NCBI GenBank assembly: GCA_017408535.1 | Contig: JAFQUL010000141.1 | Coordinates: 1 to 24,932 of the forward strand | Direction: 5' to 3' | From: Clostridia bacterium | Lineage (GTDB): Bacteria > Bacillota > Clostridia > Oscillospirales > CAG-272 | Length of the DNA stretch: 24,932 bases | Shown: one piece after another, positions 20,476 to 24,932 of the stretch | Numbering within the stretch: position 1 is the first letter of the stretch | Layout of the letters: each line of letters begins with the position of its first letter | Translations under genes and position numbers: made by a program | Notes under the pieces: model-generated | Told to the model about the DNA's origin: nothing | The model's input: only the letters and a program-made list of their open reading frames with translations | Databases searched by the model: none

Positions 20476-21588
20476 ATGTCAATAGGATCTACAATTAAAA
20501 AATTGCGTCATGAAAACGATATGACGCAGGAACAGCTTGCAGATTTTCTCGGACTTACATCAGCTGCCGTGTCAGGCTGGGAATGTGACAGAAATGCGCC
20601 GGATATCAGCCAGATTCCGCTTTTGTCTCGTATTTTCGGTGTATCTGCTGATATTATTCTTGGAATTGATCTTACTACACAGGAAGAAAAAATCGATGAA
20701 ATTATCGTTCAGGCCGGGAAGCGGTCAGCAAAAGAAGCCGCAGAAATATACCGCCTCGGTCTTGCAGAATTTCCCGCTTCTTACAAACTGATGCTGAGAT
20801 TGGCGAATGCACTTGATTACAGAGACGAACAGGATACTTATGATGCTCGTCTGAAAGAACGTATTGCGCTGTATGAAAAGGTTCGCGAAGGTACAAAAGA
20901 TGCATATTTGAAGAATTTTGCTGATGGCAGATTGTGCGGCATCTATATCCGTCAGGGTAAACGGGATGAAGCGTTGAAAATTGCAGAAAGTGTTCCAAAT
21001 TTTATGTTTTCTTATAACGATTTTGAACTTATGCTGGCACAGGGCAAAGAAAAAATATATAATATACATCGGAGCATTAATGGAAGCTTTGCTTCTCTTT
21101 GTGATGATATTTGTTTTATCTCCACGATTGAAGTAGATGGAAAAGCATTTTTTACACACGAACAGGCCATTGCTATTCTTGAGAAAATTCCAAAATTGTA
21201 TGAGATTTTCTATGAAAACAAAGATTACCTTGACGATGGACTCATGATTGCCTTGGCATATACAAGGATGGCTGAGCATTATGCCGAGATGCATGACTCG
21301 GAAAATACAATCAGATGTGCCGATTTGGCAGTATACCATGCGAGAAAAACAGACGATTATGCTGTTGGTCTGGAAAACGGTTCATATGGAATATCTGATG
21401 TGTGGGATTATCCGCAACTTCCGAAAGATAAAAGACACACATCCATTCTGGCATCTCCCGAATATGATTACCCAACCACCACATTTTGGTTTTCTTTTGA
21501 CGGAGAAACGCATACTGACCGCATAAAGAAAGATTTTTCTCATGAGAGATTTGACTTTGTAAGAGACGAAATAACAAAGCTGATTTAA
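20476..21588 (+). CDS. XRE-family transcriptional regulator with TPR-like C-terminal domain
   Basis: Residues 1-65 form a Cro/C1-type helix-turn-helix (MSIGSTIKKLRHENDMTQEQLADFLGLTSAAVSGWECDRNAPDISQIPLLSRIFGVSADIILGI). The rest of the 370-residue protein is helical and TPR-like (AAEIYRLGLAEFPASYKLMLRLANALDYR, RLCGIYIRQGKRDEALKIAESV, ALAYTRMAEHYAEMHDSENTIRCADLAVYHARKT), a sensor type seen in many Firmicute regulators. It ends with an unrecognised block rich in aromatic residues (YPTTTFWFSFDGE). The ATG at 20476 is five bases after AAGGAGA; a TTG at 20461 in the same frame lies upstream of that site and is rejected. Codon use is more AT-rich than the neighbours. It lies alone inside the inverted-repeat-bounded insert; its targets are unknown. 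Confidence 0.9.
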   Translation: MSIGSTIKKLRHENDMTQEQLADFLGLTSAAVSGWECDRNAPDISQIPLLSRIFGVSADIILGIDLTTQEEKIDEIIVQAGKRSAKEAAEIYRLGLAEFPASYKLMLRLANALDYRDEQDTYDARLKERIALYEKVREGTKDAYLKNFADGRLCGIYIRQGKRDEALKIAESVPNFMFSYNDFELMLAQGKEKIYNIHRSINGSFASLCDDICFISTIEVDGKAFFTHEQAIAILEKIPKLYEIFYENKDYLDDGLMIALAYTRMAEHYAEMHDSENTIRCADLAVYHARKTDDYAVGLENGSYGISDVWDYPQLPKDKRHTSILASPEYDYPTTTFWFSFDGETHTDRIKKDFSHERFDFVRDEITKLI

Positions 21589-21599
21589 GTAATAAAATC

Positions 21600-21645
21600 G
21601 CCCGCATTACCGGATTCTCTCTGTTGATGCGGGCAATTATTTTTG
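21600..21645 (+). terminator. Intrinsic terminator of the XRE gene
   Basis: GCCCGCAT (21600-21607) pairs with ATGCGGGC (21627-21634), followed by AATTATTTTT. It starts 12 bases after the stop codon. Confidence 0.85.
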
Positions 21646-21702
21646 GCATAGCTTTTAATACATACTCAGTTGAATCTATTATGGGGGAAATACGGGATCG
21701 GG

Positions 21703-21724
21703 CTTATCTAAACTTCTATTGCCC
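21703..21724 (-). repeat. Right terminal inverted repeat of the XRE insert
   Basis: Complement matches the left repeat at 20036-20056. Plus-strand sequence is CTTATCTAAACT followed by TCTATTGCCC. Confidence 0.75.
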
Positions 21725-21726
21725 AT

Positions 21727-21749
21727 TGCCTCTTGAGGCTTCTTTTTTT
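21727..21749 (+). terminator. Right half of the split terminator, now a small hairpin with T7
   Basis: GCCT-CTTG-AGGC (from 21729) followed by TTC and seven T could still act as a weak plus-strand terminator. The segment GGCTTC-T7 (21737-21749) is the exact complement of 20017-20029 next to the MATE stop. Confidence 0.65.
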
Positions 21750-22233
21750 ACGGAAGGATATCTGTGAGATTAATGATCTCAACATCGTTTTTAAGGGCAT
21801 ATTTGACGGTAAAGGCAGTGCCTCCGCCAACCCCCGGGTGCTTATAGCAAACGCATACGTCAGAATCGTTGACCAGCTTCATATTACGGGTCTGCATACA
21901 GAACTCATTATAGAAATCGCAAACGTAGCTGACCTCATCAGCTTTTGCAAGCAGCTCCTTGTAGATCTTTATATCCTTGGCTTTCCATTTATTACATTGC
22001 TCACGGCAGGGAAGGAAAAACAGAAACCTGACGTCCGGATGACGTTCCTTTAATCTGACACACTCAAGAGCGGCGGCGGTATCAAAGCCCAGTGCTCCGC
22101 CGTTGCGAAACTCTCTGCATCCCTTTTGATACAGCTCTTCAAGTATGAGAGCCAGCAAAGTGCTTATGCGGGGAGAGTCCTTGTCGGAAATGACCCTGTG
22201 TCCGGTAAAACAGCAAATCTTGTGCTTTTTCAT
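21748..22233 (-). CDS. SLOG / DUF1273-like (YpsA-type) protein
   Basis: A 161-residue single-domain Rossmann-like protein of the SLOG superfamily, whose members bind nucleotides or related ligands. Diagnostic features are the opening KICCFTGHRVI (residues 4-14), the loop NGGALGFDTAAALECVRLK (44-62), FLPCREQCNKW, and the C-terminal VCYKHPGVGGGTAFTVKYALKNDVEIINL. In Bacillus the related YpsA has been linked to cell division, but no function can be assigned here. It starts three bases after the CapA stop, without a clear ribosome binding site beyond AAGG, so it is probably translated with capA. Its stop codon abuts the T tract of the split terminator. Confidence 0.85.
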   Translation of the reverse strand: MKKHKICCFTGHRVISDKDSPRISTLLALILEELYQKGCREFRNGGALGFDTAAALECVRLKERHPDVRFLFFLPCREQCNKWKAKDIKIYKELLAKADEVSYVCDFYNEFCMQTRNMKLVNDSDVCVCYKHPGVGGGTAFTVKYALKNDVEIINLTDILP

Positions 22234-22236
22234 AAC

Positions 22237-23484
22237 TCAGTTATCCGCCTTAAGATATTCCGGCAGAAATTCCTCTGCAATATTATTTCTGACCACGTCC
22301 TTAAAATCCTCATAGCTATAGGTATGCTCAGAGGTACTGCCGTATATTCTGGTGCCGTGTACAGCTGCCAGCTCCTCGCTGTAATCATCCATAAAATAAA
22401 GGTGTGTGGAGAAATAGTTAAGCCCGTAATGGAATATGGTGGGAATAAATTTCACATTGTCAATGAAAGGCTCTCCGCCGTTTTCTACGACTATATCAAA
22501 ATTTACAAAGCCTCCTACCATATTGATACTTTTTGCCATCTCTGAGACAAGGTTACCGAGAGAATATATGCACAGAGTCTTATTGCCGTTTTCTCCCTTC
22601 ATCCATTCGATGGGCTGAATAACGTGGGGGTGATGTCCGATAATTACGTCGGCTCCGGCGTCTGTCATGATCTTTGCATAACGCTTCTGCTCCGGGAAGG
22701 GATAGGTATAGTTTTCCTCTCCCCAATGGACGGACACAAACACGAGATCGGCGTTTTCTCTTGCGTTTCTTATCTGCCTTTCCACCGTAGCTTCATTCAG
22801 ATACGGAACGACGAGCTCTGATGATGACGGAAGTCTCAAGCCGTTGGTTCCGTACGTGTAGGACAGCATAGCTATCTTTACACCGTCCTTCTCGTATATT
22901 CTCAGAGTATCATAATCCTCGTGGTCACGGTATCCGCCGATCATGAAAAAATCAAGGGTATCGTAATAGTCAAGGGTATCCTCAAGACCGGATGCCCCCT
23001 TGTCCAGCATATGGTTATTTGCAATATTTACGATATCAAAGCCGAGATCGTACAGATCCAGCGCCAGATCCTGCGGGGAATTAAAATGGGGATATCCCGA
23101 CAGACCGTATTTCTCGTCACCTGCCATTAACGTTTCCTGGTTGATAAAGGCTATGTCACTGGAGGCGATAAGCTCGGCAGCATCGCTGTACATGGGAAGG
23201 AAATTATATTCTCTTGTATCTGCAGTTGCTCTGCGCTTTGCCTCAATATAAAGGGCAGGGTGTATTACGTTATCTCCTGCACACAGAAAGCTGATACGGG
23301 TATTCTTTTTTTCTTCTTCCTCAAACAGATCGGCATACTCTGATTCGGATATCGTATCCATTGGCTCAGCTTCCGTTTCATACGGGGTGCTGTCCGGTGG
23401 CAGGGGAACAGGTGCAAGCTCAGAGCAACCGGTAATGAATATTGATAAAAGCAGAAACCAGATTAAAAATACAGTTTTTTTCAT
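22237..23484 (-). CDS. CapA-family lipoprotein (poly-gamma-glutamate biosynthesis-like metallophosphatase fold)
   Basis: Extracellular lipoprotein: hydrophobic N-terminus and lipobox FITGC with C20 as lipidation site, then a proline/acidic linker to about residue 60. The CapA (PGA_cap) domain fills the rest: ISFLCAGDNVIHPALY, SSDIAFINQETL, GFDIVNIANNHMLDKG, FVSVHWGEENYTYP, and GADVIIGHHPHVIQPIEW, with D, N and H residues placed as in calcineurin-type metallophosphatases. CapA proteins take part in poly-gamma-glutamate capsule synthesis or act as membrane-anchored hydrolases; the absence of capB/capC here argues against a full capsule locus. 415 residues is normal. AGGAG precedes the ATG, which lies only three bases after the stop of the XRE-TPR gene, so the three genes form an operon. 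Confidence 0.92.
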   Translation of the reverse strand: MKKTVFLIWFLLLSIFITGCSELAPVPLPPDSTPYETEAEPMDTISESEYADLFEEEEKKNTRISFLCAGDNVIHPALYIEAKRRATADTREYNFLPMYSDAAELIASSDIAFINQETLMAGDEKYGLSGYPHFNSPQDLALDLYDLGFDIVNIANNHMLDKGASGLEDTLDYYDTLDFFMIGGYRDHEDYDTLRIYEKDGVKIAMLSYTYGTNGLRLPSSSELVVPYLNEATVERQIRNARENADLVFVSVHWGEENYTYPFPEQKRYAKIMTDAGADVIIGHHPHVIQPIEWMKGENGNKTLCIYSLGNLVSEMAKSINMVGGFVNFDIVVENGGEPFIDNVKFIPTIFHYGLNYFSTHLYFMDDYSEELAAVHGTRIYGSTSEHTYSYEDFKDVVRNNIAEEFLPEYLKADN

Positions 23485-23487
23485 TGT

Positions 23488-24408
23488 TTATCTCCTGCCT
23501 GATGAACGTCCGTCGCGTCTTGGTAGCTTTATTTTTTGTAGGATAGCATTTTTTTCTTCGGAGTATACGTATGCACTCTGATATTCCTCAAGCTCCTTAC
23601 AACAGATCTCAAGGTCAGAATAGATCTTGAAGAGCATTACAGAGTCGATCTCGGTAAGATCGAATTCACTCAGTATCATTTTAAGCTGAGAGAGTGCCGC
23701 TCCGTAATCCTTTTTTGACATATCCAGCTTGGCATTGATATGCATAGACAGAAGCATATCGGTCAGAAGACCGCTGCCGGCAAGTGAAGCCGCAAGTCCC
23801 TGCTTGCCTGAGTCTATCATTTCTGCAAGGTTACGGTACAGCAGAAGCTGAAAACCGTCTGATTCGGATATTATTTTCTTTGCAGAGAAAGCACTGTTTC
23901 CGGAATATCCGGTATCACGGATAAGATCAAAATATACCGATGCTCTGAACACCGTATCATCGGTGTCGTAACAGCATTTTTCGGCGGATTTTATGACCTC
24001 GCAGAAGTAATCGTATGCAATATCAAGTCTGCCGTCTCTGTAATTTTGTATTCCCAGCCGAAGGGCAGACTCAGAGAGCATCATAAGCAGCTCGTCATCG
24101 CTGTCTGAATAGTTTTCACGGCACAGGGAATAGCATTTATCGAATTTACCTTTTTTATATGCCGATTTTATCTGATCTATATAAAGGGACTTTTTGTAAA
24201 GCGAATCATCCTCGCTTTCACTGAGAAGGTATCCGCCGGAGAGACCAAGCCGCTCGCTTATGTAGTTAACCGTGGAAACGCTGGGGGTAGCTTTCCCGTT
24301 TTCTATCTGGCTGAGCATATTACGGGTGATCTTATTGCCTGCCAGCTCAGCCTGGGTCATTTTTGCTTCAAGACGTGCTTTCTTTATTTTTTCACCGAGA
24401 TTCATCAT
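23488..24408 (-). CDS. XRE-family transcriptional regulator with TPR-like domain
   Basis: Residues 1-62 form a Cro/C1-type helix-turn-helix (LGEKIKKARLEAKMTQAELAGNKITRNMLSQIENGKATPSVSTVNYISERLGLSGGYLL). Residues 70-290 are helical and contain TPR-like units (IDQIKSAYKKGKFDKCYSLCRENY, YRDGRLDIAYDYFCEVIKSAEKC, KDYGAALSQLKMILSEFDL, ELEEYQSAYVYSEEKNAIL). 306 residues. Start could be either of two adjacent ATG codons (24408 or 24405); the second has the better spacing from AGAGG. It sits first in front of capA and the SLOG gene with three-base gaps, so it may regulate this operon or sense a signal linked to the surface lipoprotein. The architecture is also common in stand-alone global regulators. 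Confidence 0.9.
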   Translation of the reverse strand: MMNLGEKIKKARLEAKMTQAELAGNKITRNMLSQIENGKATPSVSTVNYISERLGLSGGYLLSESEDDSLYKKSLYIDQIKSAYKKGKFDKCYSLCRENYSDSDDELLMMLSESALRLGIQNYRDGRLDIAYDYFCEVIKSAEKCCYDTDDTVFRASVYFDLIRDTGYSGNSAFSAKKIISESDGFQLLLYRNLAEMIDSGKQGLAASLAGSGLLTDMLLSMHINAKLDMSKKDYGAALSQLKMILSEFDLTEIDSVMLFKIYSDLEICCKELEEYQSAYVYSEEKNAILQKIKLPRRDGRSSGRR

Positions 24409-24420
24409 TTTCCTCTCTTT

Positions 24421-24481
24421 TACTACAGTGTATATTCAAGAAGCCCGGCTCACGTACGGTAAGCCGGACTTCACTGCAGTA
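24421..24481. other. Long interrupted inverted repeat between the coiled-coil gene and the XRE-TPR gene
   Basis: The outer arms TACTACAGTG (24421-24430) and CACTGCAGTA (24472-24481) pair at nine of ten positions. The inner arms AGCCCGGCT (24442-24450) and AGCCGGACT (24462-24470) pair over nine positions with one G-T. As minus-strand RNA it would be a bulged hairpin in the 91-base gap, without a good T tract. It may be an attenuator, an mRNA-processing structure or a poor terminator of the upstream gene. Confidence 0.55.
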
Positions 24482-24499
24482 CGCCTTTACCGACGGTGA

Positions 24500-24931
24500 T
24501 CAGCTGTTTTCTTCTTCGTCGTCAAAGGATATCGTTTCTATTGTTTTAAGGATTCTTTCTTTTGCGTTTTCTGCCAGAGAAGCACGTGAACGCACAAGCT
24601 GCTCGTGGGTCTCTGCGTTTTTGATATAGAGTTTCTTATATTCGACCGACAGCTCTGAGAAAATATCGTTGGTACGGCTTGAATAATCGTCAATGTACTC
24701 GTTGATGATCTCGGTCAGCTCTTCTTCTATTATCTGCGCAATAGCCTGACGCTGTTTCTCTGAACGCACGGCGATAAAGCCTGCCTCCAGCTCCGCTTTT
24801 GAAATGATCACAGCTGCATCGATCTTCGCACTCTTTATGATTTTTGCGGATTCCTCATAAGCATCTACCGGATCTGGTGCCGGCTCTATGCTTTCAAGCT
24901 CTTTTATTCTGTTGTCCTTCAGAACGGAATC
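24500..24931 (-). CDS. Coiled-coil protein of unknown function, N-terminus outside window
   Basis: The frame is open to the window edge, so only the last 143 residues are seen. They are almost entirely charged helix (IKELESIEPAPDPVDAYEESAKIIKSAKIDAAVIISKAELEAGFIAVRSEKQRQAIAQIIEEELTEIINEYIDDY...), strongly predicted to form a coiled coil, and end in an acidic tip FDDEEENS. There is no cysteine, membrane helix or recognised motif. The periodic A/I/E/K pattern resembles DivIVA-like or ATP-synthase-stalk-like helices, but that is only compositional. The gene lies 91 bases upstream of the XRE-TPR gene on the same strand, separated by a hairpin structure, and may be in the same transcript. Confidence 0.7.
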   Translation of the reverse strand, partial: DSVLKDNRIKELESIEPAPDPVDAYEESAKIIKSAKIDAAVIISKAELEAGFIAVRSEKQRQAIAQIIEEELTEIINEYIDDYSSRTNDIFSELSVEYKKLYIKNAETHEQLVRSRASLAENAKERILKTIETISFDDEEENS

Positions 24932-24932
24932 A

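Larger units (their letters stand above)
20036..21724. mobile_element. 1.69-kb insert bounded by inverted repeats, carrying an XRE regulator; no transposase
   Basis: The left end (20036-20056) reads GGGCAATG-T-AGTTTAGATAAG. The right end (21703-21724) reads, on the minus strand, GGGCAATAGA-AGTTTAGATAAG. These near-identical 21-22-base repeats are inverted at the two ends. Outside them, ATTTG (left) and ATTG (right) could be an imperfect target duplication. Further out are the two halves of a terminator stem. The interior has a terminator, about 350 bases of AT-rich non-coding DNA, one XRE regulator and its terminator. Base and codon use (many AAA, GAA, TTT) differ from the flanking genes. With no transposase visible it would be non-autonomous or a relic. 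The family is not recognised. Confidence 0.6.

Noticed and set aside
24450..24460. CACGTACGG resembling part of group II intron domain V
   Set aside because: Only a short match; the other half of domain V with its GAAA loop and any intron-encoded protein are missing, and the bases are better explained as the loop of a local hairpin.
1..24932. tRNA, rRNA, CRISPR, integrase or phage genes
   Set aside because: None was recognised in the intergenic regions or on either strand.

Overview
The window looks like a chromosomal segment of an anaerobic, low-to-mid GC Gram-positive bacterium of class Clostridia, most likely an Oscillospirales/Ruminococcaceae-type gut organism. This rests on the rpsF-ssb-rpsR operon, intrinsic terminators with long T tracts, strong AGGAGG-type ribosome binding sites, cohesin and dockerin modules on surface proteins, a Re-citrate-synthase-like enzyme and a CapA lipoprotein. 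No rRNA, tRNA, CRISPR array, phage gene or transposase was recognised. Taxonomy is an inference from gene content only.

Layout. 1-2340: the tail of an AGCS amino-acid/Na+ symporter (+) converges on homoserine dehydrogenase (-), followed by an unrecognised conserved protein (-). 2340-5430: trmO (+) is divergent from that protein; then a DRE-TIM enzyme resembling Re-citrate synthase with a GntR/FCD regulator 15 bp behind it, closed by a terminator. 5430-10560: a surface block with an Ig-like membrane protein (+) converging on a two-gene operon (-) that encodes a dockerin-bearing glucosaminidase and, overlapping it by one base, a cohesin-bearing membrane protein. 10560-13045: rpsF-ssb-rpsR behind a probable S6:S18 leader, then a three-S1-domain protein. 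13047-15120: pyridoxamine kinase and a MocR/PdxR-type regulator lacking its C-terminal part, with a perfect 20-bp palindrome over the kinase promoter. 15184-17855: a sugar-acid-type operon of HpcH/HpaI aldolase (frameshifted), PfkB kinase and an alpha/beta esterase. 17890-20018: a structured leader with a terminator precedes a nitroreductase and a MATE exporter. 20036-21724: an AT-rich insert bounded by 21-22-bp inverted repeats and carrying one XRE regulator. 21748-24931 (-): SLOG protein, CapA lipoprotein, XRE-TPR regulator and a coiled-coil protein cut by the window edge.

How the genes work together. The cohesin/dockerin pair is translationally linked and plausibly docks a peptidoglycan hydrolase onto a membrane protein. 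Re-citrate synthase with an FCD regulator suggests regulated entry of oxaloacetate and acetyl-CoA into citrate for glutamate synthesis. The kinase/MocR pair suggests vitamin B6 salvage control. The aldolase/kinase/esterase trio suggests catabolism of a plant-derived sugar or sugar acid. The nitroreductase/MATE pair looks like a detoxification unit under leader control.

The most notable structural observation is that the XRE insert appears to have split an ancestral bidirectional terminator between the convergent MATE and SLOG genes: the two 13-nt halves of the stem (A7-GAAGCC and GGCTTC-T7) still sit next to the two stop codons, about 1.7 kb apart.
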